Notes: generated by a model from the letters alone, not told the origin. Numbered from the stretch's first letter, positions 1 to 10,974 are shown. The stretch is DNA of 64,000 nucleotides from Periconia sp. R9002 (GCA_023627715.1 JAMAHW010000008.1:667061-731060), one strand, 5' to 3'. A program made the numbers and translations.

Positions 1-1557
1 TCGGTTCAGCGGGTGGTGCAATTGATATGTACAATCTCCAATCTGGTCAACATCGTCGGAGGTTCCCTGCCAGGTTGACGCCAGCCGAAGCGAAGAAGCT
101 TAAGTTGCAGCAACTTCAAGAGGAAAATGCCCTTATTGTCGCCGACCAAGCATCAACACCAACATTTACCAAAGGCCAGGGTCGACATAAAGGGGCCGTG
201 ACAGGTCTAGCTGTGGACAGCTTGAACCGTGTTGTCATCAGTTGTGGAGATGATGGCAAAGTTAAGGTCAGTGATTCGCTTGAGTGGCTCTGGACTATGC
301 TAACGTTACTTCCAGTTCTGGGATTTTGCTACTGGGCTGCTTTTGCATGAAATTGATTGGTATCCTATGATCAAGGTTCTCGGCTTGCGGTACCATTCCA
401 ATTCCGATCTGATTGCTCTGAGCTGCGACGACGGTTCGATTCGTGTTGTAGACATTGCAACGAAAAAGCTGGTCAGAGAGTTATGGGCATCGCGTTCCCA
501 TGCCGAGCTTCGTATCATCGACTACACATTCTCATCAGATGGCCGTTGGGTCATTGCTGCTGCATCTGATTCATCGATTCGTGTCTGGGACCTACCGACT
601 GGCCATCTCATAGACGCCATGAAACTACCTGGCCAGTGTACTGCCGTTGCCTTCTCGCCCTCTGGGGAGTACCTCGCCACTGCCTTAGACGGCGAAGTAG
701 GTGTACACATCTGGACGAACCGCACTCTCTTCACACACGTATCCACACGCCAAATCTCTGAAGACGATATCGCAATCACGAACGTACCCACCGCATCTGG
801 CGAAGGCGGCTCGGCCCTTGTCGATGCAGCTGCCGAAGAGTCCCAAGAAGATGAAGAAGAGCAAGATGCCACCATAGTCCCCGCCATGGACCAGCTCAGC
901 AAAGGCATCACAACGCTCAGCTTGGTCCCGAAATCCCGCTGGCAGACACTCATTCACCTGGACATCATCCGCGCTCGCAACAAACCCAAAGAAGCCCCGA
1001 AAGCCCCGGAAAAGGCACCCTTCTTCCTCCCCTCCGTATCCCAGAACCCCGACGATCCAAGGCCAACAGCAAAGGATACCTCTACCTCTACTACACTCGT
1101 CCCTCTCGACAGTGAAGAGCAAAATACATCACGTATCGCTAGCTCTGCATTCGCCTCGAAATCCTCAGCCGCGGCATCCACCACCGTCTTTACACAACAC
1201 CTCGCTTCGGCCGCGCAAACCTCATCATACACCCCTCTCCTAACGCACCTCGCATCTCTACCCCCCTCCGCCGCTGACATCGCTATCCGCACCCTCAACA
1301 CCACGCCACCTTATACAGAACTGCACACCTTCATCCAAGCGCTGACCTCGCGGCTGCAGGAGCGCAGGGACTACGAACTCGTGCAAGCCTGGATGAGCGT
1401 TTTCCTAAAGTTGCATGGAGATGTTGTGGTGAGGGATCAAGGATTGGTGGAGGGGTTGAGAAAGTGGCAGGAAGAGGCTAAGCGGGAGAGGGAGAGGGTG
1501 GGCGGATTGGTGGGTTATAGTGTAGGTGTTGTTGGGTGGGTGAGAAGTGCGCGGTAG
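1..1557 (+). CDS. UTP21: U3 snoRNP protein Utp21/WDR36, 3' part
   Basis: C-terminal part of a WD-repeat component of the small-subunit processome, which acts with U3 snoRNA in the nucleolus during 18S rRNA maturation. The gene runs off the left edge and the frame is open from base 3. I join exon 3-266 to exon 316-1557 across a 49-nt GT..AG intron (267-315); this restores GKVK/FWDFATG and leaves about 501 residues. WD motifs are visible, for example SIRVWDLPTG. They are followed by an acidic linker (SQEDEEEQD) and the Utp21-specific C-terminal domain, which starts near DQLSKGITTLSLVPKSRW and ends in a helical region. The opening motif MYNLQSGQHRR also fits Utp21 orthologues. The family assignment is strong; only the 5' end is missing. 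Confidence 0.93.
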
Positions 1558-1966
1558 TTGTATGTAGTGTCATGTGGAGCGTGGAGAAATTGGTTGGAGA
1601 TAGTGAGTGGATATAGCAGACCATATAGGCATGGGTCAACGTAACGCGCAGAAAATAATATGAATATATTGCTGGATATGAACGATCAACATGCACCACC
1701 CATAAATTACGAATTCAGAATACATTTACCGTCTCTATCAAACCTGAAAACGGATCACAAAACACAACATCCAGCAGTATATTCTCTCCCCTTTTAAAAA
1801 TTCACAAACAGAAATCCAACCACGCAGTTGAAAATCCCATCGCCTACTCTCCACTCACACGGTAAACAAACGATACGCACTGAGGAATATGTCAATTCAA
1901 GCAAGCCAGATGTAATACACATCCACACATTCATTCCAGCGTACCACTAAACGTCACATCCAGATC
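1558..1966. other. convergent intergenic region
   Basis: Lies between the 3' ends of UTP21 (+) and the Zn2Cys6 regulator (-), so it should hold both 3' UTRs. It is AT-rich. I see no ORF with coding character, repeat or RNA gene. Confidence 0.6.
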
Positions 1967-3755
1967 TCATCCCCCACCACCTCTCCTCAGATCAGCAAAT
2001 AACCCCCTTCCAACCTCCTCCTCATATAAAAACCTCGTATTAGGACTCATCACCCCGCCAACACCCAAGCCAAGCAATTCCCGCTCATCACCGTCTCCTT
2101 CTCCAGCCAACCCGCCCGCCACTTCCGCAAGAGCGGGTACGAGATGCGGTTGTAGCTCATGAATTTTGGCGAGGAGGAGGGGAAGAAACTTTGAGCGGCC
2201 GGACGGGAGGGTGGATAGGAGGGTTGTTAGGGGGGTCAGGAGGTCTGGATCGGTGGCTATGGGTGGAGGCGACGGGGAGAGGAAGGGCAGGACATCGGCA
2301 AGGGCACAGGTTATGTCGAAGATTTTCTCGGTCTGTAGAAGTTGAAGTATTGCGGTAGTAACTGCGGGCAAGAACATAAACGTACCATTCCCACGCCGTT
2401 CACCCACAAACTCTCTCGGGGTACCTTCTCAACAACACTCATGAGGTCCCGAGCTATACTAAGCGGATACCGAAACGTCAAACACTCGTACACACTCTCG
2501 CTCGACGAGAGATATCCGAACCGAGGAAACAGTTCCCAGAGTTTGATCTTTGCTCGAAAATCACTACACTATCCATGCATACGGACAGCGACATTTTATC
2601 TTACTCACCTGCAACCACAACTGAGAAACGCGAATGTTGGCTACTTGGTCGTGCGAGATGTTCTCCAGCAGAGGAGGTAGGGCAGTCCGAATGGAGGTTT
2701 CGAGGGCGATAAGCCACTCCTTACTACATTCCTGACGTGAGGAGTTCCAGAGCACGAAAAAGGTTTCGTTGAAGGGTTGGAAGAGTAGGGAGAGATAGTG
2801 TAGGCCGCGTTCGGAGGGGGATAAGAGAGGAGGCGATGGTGTGGAAGGGGTTATGAGGAGGGTTATTGGGCGTTGGCGACGGATTGCGTGGGCTCTGTTT
2901 GCATAAGCATATAGCGTGTTAAAATCAAGTGATTGGGGAGTGACCGTGTTGTTTGTAGTGAAGTGTAGATGTGGTGATGGCGTTTGCGTACCTTTCCGAA
3001 ACGAGGAGTATCCAGAACAGACGTCTGTAGATATCTTCATCATACCACTCATCGCCTAGCTTCTGCATCGTAAACAATGTCGTTGCTTCCCGTAAATAGA
3101 ACCATCCCTGCCTATAATCGCCCATACCAGCGTGCGCGCCGTACAGAAAAAAAGATATATAAACCGAGAGTCCGCAAGGCCGAGTGATCCTGTCCACATT
3201 CTGAATCTCCAAGGTAGATTTCACTAGCTGTTGGCCAATATCAACATCTGGTATTGCTGAGGAATCGTTGAGGACCCTTCCGAATGTCACGACGTAGGCG
3301 CAGAAGGAGAGGATGAATTGTCGTGATATGAGCGACGTTGTGGTCTTGCTTGCTTCTTCTCGCAAAAGGTCAGGGTTTAAGAGCGGTACAATAGGGTGTA
3401 TACGACGGAGATATGCGTCGATACATGTATCTATCGCGATTGATTCCAAACCAGTCTGTCTCAAGTTATGAGATAGTATTGAATCGATGCTTGACGAGGC
3501 ACGCTGACTTTCGCTTCCTGCACTTTGGATATGGATTCCATCTCGATTGCTGATTGCATATTCCTCCCGTAGCTGGTTCAACGTGGTTGATCTTACTCCT
3601 CTATTCCCTCCTTTCTTTTTCGGTATATTGAAAGTGCATGGCAAGCTTGCCGAGGTACACGGTGGACATGGCATTTGACCGGTGCATTTTGTTTTTCGGC
3701 GACGACATGCATCACAGGCCTTGGGCACTACCTTCTTCGCTGGTATTCGGTTCAT
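1967..3755 (-). CDS. Zn2Cys6 fungal transcription factor
   Basis: Nuclear binuclear-zinc regulator of 525 aa. Exons on the minus strand are 3755-2992, 2894-2609, 2547-2386 and 2332-1967; introns of 97, 61 and 53 nt all begin GT and end AG, and all joins keep frame. The six cysteines are at residues 14, 17, 24, 30, 33 and 40 (CX2CX6CX5CX2CX6C), followed by a basic linker (PKKKGGNRG). The middle region (residues about 110-300) reads like the fungal-specific TF domain (FILSFCAYVVTFGRVLND, YRRLFWILLVSER). The finger and linker resemble MalR/SUC1-type regulators of sugar use; this is resemblance only, and the target genes are unknown. The 53-nt last intron is the least certain join, but it alone links the two C-terminal reading frames without a stop. 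Confidence 0.85.
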
Positions 3756-3864
3756 GTCGGCATGGGTGGAATTTTCAACTCTTTATTCTCGTCGCTCATG
3801 GAAATGAAGAAGTCGCGTATATTTTCCTACAGCGAGCGGAAAAAGTATTGGAGGTGGAATATCA

Positions 3865-3896
3865 TCACGTGATACACATGCATATGCACGTGCATG
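3865..3896. promoter_or_regulatory. paired CACGTG palindromes
   Basis: Two perfect palindromes centred on CACGTG lie 110-141 bp upstream of the Zn2Cys6 regulator start: ATCACGTGAT (3865-3874) and ATGCACGTGCAT (3885-3896). CACGTG is the classical bHLH E-box. Their spacing of about two helical turns and their position suggest a regulatory site; the binding protein is not known. Confidence 0.45.
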
Positions 3897-4049
3897 TACT
3901 CTCAATGTAAGAAGAGATGAAAAGAAAATGAAGACAATAGGTGAATATAATAGTCGATTGTCGATTGCTAGGGTATCATAATGTGTGAATGAAAGTCTAC
4001 TCCCCATCCATTCTGCCTCGCTCATCCACGGCCACTCTTTTGTCAGACT

Positions 4050-5072
4050 TCATGAGCTCTCTTTCTTCTCGGCCAGGAGCTCCGCCCCGAATTCGTCCAA
4101 GAATCGGTCTGCCTGCTCCTTAGCTCTCCTCTCCTCGATTGCTCTCTTTCTTTCCCGAATCAGCTCCTTTCTCTTCTCGATCTCCTCTTTCCGCCGATTC
4201 CTTGCCTTCTCCGTCTCCATCCTCTCTTTCTCAAGGTTGGCCATTTGTTCTTTCCGTTCTTCGGCATCCTTGGAAAAGTGCATAAACCCGGTACCTCGCT
4301 GTCTCATTTCCGCGTGTCCATCAAAGTGAGTGTCGGGCGGAGGCGTGAGTTCCTTATCACGCTTTGCAGCCAATTCAGCCATTTGCTGAGCGATAGTTTC
4401 ATCCGGGTTGAACGCCGCAGATTGAACGGTATCACCGTAGATAATCTCTGCGGGCATACTGGGCCGCGCGGTAAAGCGATCAGGCTCAGCAGCAGCGAGA
4501 GTGCGTTTTCTACGTTCTTCCCTTGCCACCTGGGCGCGTGTTCCTTTACGCGTACGCCCGAATTCGTCGATGTATTCGATCAGCTCTTCTTCCGAGGCCT
4601 CAGACTCCGAGGATGACTCCGCTGGGTCATTTTCTCCCCTCTCCTTTTGCTCTGCCCACTTCGTATCGAAGTCAACGCCGTACTTATCATCGACATCTTC
4701 GATATCGCCGCGCTTCAGCGCATTGTATAAACGCGCTTTTTCCTCCATGCGCCGCTTCGTTCGCCTATATTGTGCATCGTCTTCAGCCTTTTCGTCGGCG
4801 GTGCGGCCGCGGTGTTTTTGTGTAAAGTCGATTTCTTCGAGATCTTTGAGCGCGCGCTTGTTGACGCCTTTGTTGTGCGTTTTGAATATGTCTTCTTTCT
4901 GACCGCGCGTGCGACCGCCCGTAGATTTGGTTTTGGCGTTGGCGGAAGATGAAGCTTTGATCAAGCTGGAGAGGGCGGAAGAGAAGCCAACGGCGCTGGC
5001 GGTGGAAATTTCTTTTGTTTTTGTGCGAGACTTCGGGCGCTCCCCGTAGAGATGCGCGTCTTTCGAAGACAT
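4050..5072 (-). CDS. CCDC174-family coiled-coil protein
   Basis: Predicted nuclear protein of 340 aa related to metazoan CCDC174, which is linked to pre-mRNA processing; the fungal role is inferred. I chose the ATG at 5072 (MSSKDAHLYG) because the family begins this way. The frame is open upstream to another ATG at 5177, which would add 35 residues without family character. Visible parts are a Ser/Lys-rich N-terminus, a basic charged region, an acidic stretch (ESSSESEASEEE), the family signature around YIDEFGRTRKG (residues about 155-175), the RGTGFMHFSKD motif, and a long Arg/Glu/Lys-rich C-terminal coiled coil. It appears to be a single exon. The gene runs in the same direction as the regulator downstream. 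Confidence 0.8.
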   Translation of the reverse strand: MSSKDAHLYGERPKSRTKTKEISTASAVGFSSALSSLIKASSSANAKTKSTGGRTRGQKEDIFKTHNKGVNKRALKDLEEIDFTQKHRGRTADEKAEDDAQYRRTKRRMEEKARLYNALKRGDIEDVDDKYGVDFDTKWAEQKERGENDPAESSSESEASEEELIEYIDEFGRTRKGTRAQVAREERRKRTLAAAEPDRFTARPSMPAEIIYGDTVQSAAFNPDETIAQQMAELAAKRDKELTPPPDTHFDGHAEMRQRGTGFMHFSKDAEERKEQMANLEKERMETEKARNRRKEEIEKRKELIRERKRAIEERRAKEQADRFLDEFGAELLAEKKESS

Positions 5073-5241
5073 AGCAACGATGCGTGGGTGGATGTAGAGT
5101 GGAGAGGAATCAGCCACAACGCGGGAGTTGGGAGGTTCGTGCTTGCATTCGTAGGGCTGCAGGGGCGATGTCGGCATCAGAGCTTCTAGTAAGGCGGGGC
5201 ACGTGCGGGGTGGATGTATTTACTTCTTCTGCGTACCAATA

Positions 5242-5247
5242 GAGTCA
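5242..5247 (-). promoter_or_regulatory. possible Gcn4/CPC1 site upstream of HOM6
   Basis: GAGTCA on the plus strand reads TGACTC on the minus strand, the core bound by the bZIP activators Gcn4/CPC1 of general amino-acid control. It lies about 100 bp upstream of the HOM6 start, a plausible place. The last A of the full TGACTCA is absent, so this is a near-consensus half-site match and may be chance. Confidence 0.35.
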
Positions 5248-5347
5248 TTATCACCAACTTCATACTTTTTGCTCCTTGATCAAGAAATTCCAAAAGAATT
5301 CAAAATTCTCAATCTCCCCTCAAAGCATTGACAGTCAAATACACAGC

Positions 5348-6528
5348 ATGGCTCCTCCTCGTCAGGTTTTCATCGCAGTCATCGGTTCGTTCTAGTATCC
5401 CCAACAAATCTTTCACATGAGCATACACTGATACACACCTAATAAACAGGAGCCGGAGGCGTCGGGAAATGCTTCCTCTCACAGCTACACCATCTTGCTT
5501 CCAAGCTCTCCCAATCACCCTCAGCACCAACTTACCTATCCCTCATCTACCTCAGTACCTCCAAGAAAGCGCTCTATCACGCCGACTACAAACCTCTATC
5601 CAATTGGGAATCCGAGCTTGAATCGTCTCAAACATCTCCCTTCCAACTCCCACAACTCGCTGACTACCTCGAGAAAGCTCCCAGCAAAGTCGTGCTCGTG
5701 GACAACACATCAAACCAAGAAGTCGCGGAGTCATATCCAGCCTTTCTCAAGAAAGGAGTCAGTGTAGTCACACCTAATAAGAAAGCATTTTCTGGTAGCT
5801 ATAGTCTATGGCAAGACATCTTCGCATCAGCAAGCAACGGAAGCGGTGCGGGAGGCTGGGTGTTCCACGAGAGCTCCGTTGGCGCTGGACTTCCGGTGAT
5901 TTCCACACTGAAAGAGCTTGTCGAGACCGGCGATGAGGTGCAAAAGATTGAAGGTGTATTCAGCGGCACCATGAGCTTCCTCTTCAACAGCTTCCAGCCC
6001 GTCAACGGCGGTGGCGGCAAGTTTTCTGCTGAAGTCAAAACCGCAAAGGATAAGGGCTTCACGGAGCCCGATCCTCGAGACGATCTGAACGGCCTTGATG
6101 TAGCCCGCAAACTCACCATCTTAGCCCGCCTCGCAGGTCTCAAGGTCGAATCACCCACCTCATTCCCTGTGCAGTCACTCATCCCGCAAGAGCTTGAGAG
6201 CTGCTCATCCGGGGATGAATTCCTGTCGCGACTACCAGAGTTTGACGACCGCATGGAAAAGCTGAAGGTTGAGGCTGAGAAAGAAGGCAAGGTTGTGAGA
6301 TTCGTTGGCAGCATTGATGTACCCAAGGGCGAAGTCAAGGTCGGGCTAGAGAAGTTCGACAAGAGCCACCCCATCGCCGCGCTCAAGGGCAGCGACAACA
6401 TCATCGCTTTCTACACAAAACGATATGGTGATAACCCTCTCATCATCCAGGGCGCTGGTGCTGGTGGCGATGTCACGGCCATGGGAGTCACTGGCGATCT
6501 CGTCAAGGTTTTGAGACTGTTGCAGTAG
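5348..6528 (+). CDS. HOM6: homoserine dehydrogenase
   Basis: Reduces aspartate semialdehyde to homoserine with NAD(P)H, the branch point towards threonine and methionine, in the cytosol. There are two exons, 5348-5384 and 5450-6528, with a 65-nt intron that splits the nucleotide-binding loop (IAVIG/AGGVGK). The product is 371 aa; the yeast enzyme is 359. Motifs seen are the N-terminal Rossmann glycine loop, VDNTSNQ, the substrate region EGVFSGTMSFLFN, the GFTEPDPRDDLNGLDVARK block that carries the catalytic Asp and Lys, and a Gly-rich C-terminal GAGAGGDVTAMGV. The start is the first ATG that gives a standard N-terminus. A TGACTC-type site about 100 bp upstream fits amino-acid control. Confidence 0.95.
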
Positions 6529-7332
6529 AACATCAAGGTCTTGATCCCACGATGGGTATTACGGTGAGAAATAAAAGTGTCATATTCTCATAGGAGCAAG
6601 AATTATTAGAATGGTGCAAGAAAAAATTTCAGTTATATTTTCGATTTCTATCCTGTGTCATTGTATGCTTTTTCCCCTGACCTCATTGCACTCTCTTGCC
6701 CGCATAAACCTAACCACGATTGAACTCGCAGACAAATCCTGCACTCGAAACAACAGCTGGGAGATGCCATCTCTAATCCTTCACGCACTGAACGAACACA
6801 CATCTCCTTACTCACAAACAGTCATAAAGATTACCTCGTCTCCCATATCCTTCCCACTCCCCTCGAAATTCCTCTCCTTCCCGCGTACCAGCCACTTAAT
6901 TACTTACTCGCCCACTCACGGGAAGTGTGAAATATAAACCCAATCCATCCCGAACTCCCAAAACCAACATCGAAACTACTCCTTCTCCTCTCTTATCCCT
7001 CCTTTCTACATGTATGAACCAAAAACAGTAAAAAAAACACTATACAAACACACTCCCAGTATCAATTCCACTTACTGTCGTATGGGAAATAATATGTATG
7101 CATTGCCAGAGTTGTAGTTAGTTGCTAAGTATATACATAGATTATTACAATTCTAGAGGGAATGCTGTCTCTAGTTGTTTGGTGCTATTGTATAGAAGAG
7201 TACTACTGTATTGTCCGCATTGCGGTGTATCATGTGGAAGTATTTGTGTAGCGAGTGTGTATGTAGTAACATCGTGTAGATACCACGATACGGTACGGTA
7301 CCGTATTCCATGTGGTGTATGTATTGATGGGC

Positions 7333-7366
7333 GCGGAGCGGAGTGGGGCGGAACGGAGCGGGGTGG
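7333..7366. repeat. GC-rich short minisatellite
   Basis: About 34 bp of imperfect repetition of GCGGAGY/GCGGAAC-type units in otherwise AT-rich DNA. No function is evident. Confidence 0.6.
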
Positions 7367-7705
7367 AAACGTAGGTAGGGAAATTGGAGGATTGTTGGAG
7401 CACGGTACGTAAAACGGGACGGAATAGAATAATGACGTCTGAGCACAGTGTTTACAAAGCGAAGCCGCGATCTTCCGTCGCAAAGCTTAGAAACTACAGA
7501 ACTCGAAACGATGCAGTCCTGTGTGCCCCGGCTGTCCTATCAAACTTTTCCCCACCTCCCTTTTCCCTATCTCCTTTCCCTTTCCTCCTTCAACGTAGCA
7601 TTTGTAGAGACGCGACAACCATAGATACACTCTACATCTATGCATGTGTATGCATTACACCTATCCATGCATGTGCGTACACTACCACCCACCGACCTCC
7701 CCTTC

Positions 7706-8683
7706 ATAAAGCTTATCCGCAAAGCTTGTCTCCCCCAGACGGACATAAAAAGCATACATACATACATGTACATATCGGCTTTCCCTACCACGTGTTCTAC
7801 TGACGAATCGATACATGGAGTTAAACTACCTACCTGTGGATCGGGGGATGCATGGATCTACATCCACTGCCACGCACCGGCTCCGCTACTGTATAAAGCT
7901 TGTCCGCAAAGCTTGTTCCCCCCAGACGTAAAAAGCTTGATCAGCACATACATATCAACAGCTCAGCTTTCCCTTTGCTACGAATCGAATGACTACGCGT
8001 GGATCGAAATTGCATTCATTGCCACGCACCAAGGCGGACACATGGGATGGCGAAATAAGCTTCAAAGACAAGACAAGCTTTATAGAAGGCTGGGTTTTAT
8101 TGAGTTTCCGACATATTTTACTTTTGGCTTAATAGGTATGCGATTCGATGGATTTAGAGGTAACTATTTGCTCGATTCGTGGGGAAAGGAAAAGCGGAGA
8201 TGGGTGTGGGGAGATACAAGCTTTGTGGACAAGCTTTATAAAGGAGAGGATTCTGGAGGGGAGGAATGTATATGTATGATGTCAATACCGGTCTGTACAC
8301 CGAAAGATAGATGGGCGCTCGATCGACGTCGGACAAGAATTGATACTTTTCCGCGGCCGGATATATGTTTTGTGTTACAGTATAGATGGATGGGAATGGA
8401 CATACATTACACATACAGATAGAATGCTTGTCTGTCGATTCAACGCGTGGTAAACTACCGTTCGTTCGTCGCACCGTCCGACTTGGTCGTGGAGGAAAGG
8501 GAGTTTCCAAGTACGTGCGTACTACATACCGTTACATACGTGTTTTCGAAAAAGGAATGTTAGACGGACGAGGGGACACATGTACGCTGAGTGATTCGTT
8601 TGGTGAGACCGATAATACATAAATGATAAAGTTTCGGCGATACGTCAACAAATTTCTTGTTGGAAAGCTTGTTGGAAGCTTGT
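7706..8683. repeat. degenerate direct and inverted AAGCTT-box repeat family
   Basis: A 24-bp box made of ATAAAGCTT, then TCCGC, then AAAGCTTGT occurs on the plus strand at 7706-7729 and 7893-7916 (one mismatch) and inverted at 8216-8239 (one mismatch to the second copy). Looser copies are at 8055-8083 (inverted) and 8663-8683 (direct). Copies share flanks: a CCCCCAGACG stretch and CTTTCCC after the first two, then ACGAATCGA at 7803-7811 and 7980-7988 and inverted at 8172-8180. TAAACTACC recurs at 7822-7830 and 8451-8459, and ACGCGTGG recurs near 7995 and 8444. The units therefore look like diverged copies of an element of 100-200 bp. I cannot assign it to a known transposon and see no coding remnant. 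Confidence 0.7.
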
Positions 8684-9821
8684 TTGTTTGTGTGTGCCCG
8701 AAAGGCAAGGGAGGGGGATGGAATGTATGTGTGTGTGTGTGTTACTATGGAAAGCTTGAGGGATTGTACAGTTTCTTTCACAGACAACATCCCGTACAGA
8801 AGTTGGTATGCACATCACGACCAAAACCAGCGAAATCAAAGAAGATAGATGATGATGAGGGGAGTTGAGAACGAACTCTGTTCTAGCTCTAAATTCATGA
8901 TCCTAAACTAAACTCGCAATAAAAAAAACTGGAAAGGGGGGAGTTGAAAAGCGCTCTCCTAGAGGGGTATAAAGTCTCTGGTTAAAGCGCCATACAAGGA
9001 AATGATTGTAGGAAGAAAAGGGAAATGTTAGGATGAAAGGGGGCGCGTTTCTTCTAGAAAAGCATCAAGTAGAAAGGCCGATGATCAATGCGCATGTCGT
9101 GGGACATGTTTCAAAACCCCCATGCCAAAAAAAGCGCAATCCCTGTGCCCCTACCAGCGCACTAGCCCCTGTGATATCCCATGAAAAACAATAAACCTTC
9201 GTGTGAAAACAAGCTGCAGGAAACAGGGCCCAGGTAGGAAAAACATGAGACCATTGATAGGGGAATTTCCTTTTCGCTTTTTGACCGATCCCAATGACGT
9301 ATTTTTTGTTGTTCTTTTGTGATACCGTACCAGACCAAACGCCGCAAAGCCTTGGTGAGAAGGTCGAGTGAAGAGAGAGAGAGACAAGAAAAGGGACTGT
9401 GTTTTGGATGGTAATCGCTCGGAGAAAAGGCCAAATGGGAGGAAAACACGCAGAGTAGACTGCACGTTTTGGGTATCTGACGATGGAAAATGGAAAACAA
9501 GCCGAACCGTACTAAAAGGTGATAACATGCTAAAGACAAGGGTGAAAGGAAGAGGGGAGAGATGATGATGATAAGAGTGAGGAACATAGTTCAGCTAAGC
9601 CTCTCCACGGTCGGGGGATCACCGGGGGTGGTGACGGCGAAAGGCCCGATTGGAGGACTCTCGGCGGGGCGGTGGGTGGAGGTGTTGAATCGCATGGAAG
9701 GTTATGGGGAAAGGGCCGAGAACCGCATGGTGAGCAACAATTAATGGACCGACCGCAGCCAGTGCCACACGAGTGGTTATGCAACGGACTCGGTGCGGCT
9801 CTGCTGTTTTTAGGGGGGCGT

Positions 9822-10424
9822 TTACTTGAAGAGGCTGAAGGAGAGGCGCTTGGACTTGCGGCGCATCTTCTTGAGGATGCTAGCGTTGTCAATCTGGGAC
9901 GAGGTGGATAGATGGCGCACGCTGTCCGGACCCTCGCTGGATGTGTCGCTCGGGCTGCTCGCCACGTTGCTGCTGTATTCCTCGTCGATCTCGGGGAGAG
10001 TTCCGGGGTACGCAGAGGGGACGGGGGTGGGCTCTGCGACCGGAACCCTAAAGTATTCGTTCACACGGGCGTTGAGTGCACGGTTTTTCTCTTGGGCCTG
10101 AAGCATGGCAAGGCTTGAACTGCTGTCTGTCCTGGATAAGCTTCCTCGGCGCAGCTCTCGGCGGGTGGTGTTGAGCGTGAGGGAAGGGCTGCGTGACAAT
10201 CCGCCCGAGGAAGGAGCACGGTCGTTGCCGACCAGTCGGTATTCAGAAGTGGAGAGGTTCCAGTCGGAGCAGTAGGGACAGAAGTCACACTTGATCTCCC
10301 ATCCTGAGATACCGAGACGGCCAGTGCAGTTGGAGAGGTTGGTCGAGGGACTGCACGAGCGCGAAAGGTGGTACCAGCGATGGCGGCAGGGTTGAAGGGA
10401 AACGTTGAGTTCTGCGACACACAT
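9822..10424 (-). CDS. Cys-rich conserved-looking fungal protein, unknown function
   Basis: Single-exon ORF of 200 aa. I do not recognise a named family. The start at 10424 is the only ATG in frame before the Cys-rich block. The first 50 residues (MCVAELNVSLQPCRHRWYHL..., CTGRLG, GWEIKCDFCPYC) hold well-spaced Cys and His, including a CxxC, as in small zinc-binding modules; metal binding is inference. The rest is Ser/Thr-rich and polar (RSPSLTLNTTRR, SDTSSEGPDS). The C-terminus is strongly basic (ILKKMRRKSKRLSFSLFK), which could serve nuclear or membrane targeting. The reading frame has clear coding character. It stands alone between two gene-poor stretches, with several kilobases of gene-free DNA upstream. 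Confidence 0.7.
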   Translation of the reverse strand: MCVAELNVSLQPCRHRWYHLSRSCSPSTNLSNCTGRLGISGWEIKCDFCPYCSDWNLSTSEYRLVGNDRAPSSGGLSRSPSLTLNTTRRELRRGSLSRTDSSSSLAMLQAQEKNRALNARVNEYFRVPVAEPTPVPSAYPGTLPEIDEEYSSNVASSPSDTSSEGPDSVRHLSTSSQIDNASILKKMRRKSKRLSFSLFK

Positions 10425-10974
10425 TGTGATGTGGTTTGGAGTGAATTCAAGTGTTGTCGACGGAGGTCTGGATCGAAATGATGGTGCTGCCTTGAGGCAG
10501 TTTGGCAACTACTGACGACGACGTTTTGAAAGTCGTGATGTTGGTTCTTTTGGATGAGGGAGGTATCAGGCGAAGCTGGGAAGTCGGGTGACTAGGAAAT
10601 GGCGTGTCCAGGAATAAGATGGCGAGGGGGAACTTGGGAGAAGATCTGAGGGTCTCAGATGGATGGGGCGATGATGTTATAAAGGTGGCGTGTGGGTGGA
10701 TTGATGTGATATGCAATGACGCTGGCTACCTGGGTAGGGTTGTACAGGCAGGAGCTAGGTGGTGTAAGAGGGATGCGGACCAAGCAGGTCCGGACGGTGA
10801 TTGGCCGGGGTAGAAGACGGAATGCGCGGGCCACGGGGAGAGATAGCAGCGGGATACTAGGGAGATGAGGATTCGTGGCACTAGTGGACACGAATAGTTT
10901 GTGGTTGAGTACAGCCTGCGGATTTGTGCGGACTTGTGCAATGTTGGTTTGTGGTACTTTGGATGCAGTACCAC

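Larger units (their letters stand above)
6529..9821. other. long gene-poor convergent region
   Basis: 3.3 kb between the 3' ends of HOM6 (+) and the 200-aa gene (-), much longer than the other convergent gaps in the window. Open frames here are low-complexity or cross the repeat family at 7.7-8.7 kb and show no family match. The region also has an imperfect hairpin around a 12-bp palindrome (7294-7305), a GC-rich GCGGARY-type minisatellite (7333-7366) and short TG and GA runs. I find no supportable gene. Confidence 0.6.

Noticed and set aside
5073..5177. N-terminal extension of the CCDC174-like protein from ATG 5177
   Set aside because: The added 35 residues lack family character, and MSSKDAHLYG is the usual start.
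7640..8422. 260-codon open frame across the AAGCTT repeats
   Set aside because: It reads repeat boxes in both orientations, its composition is not protein-like and it matches no family. Treated as chance.
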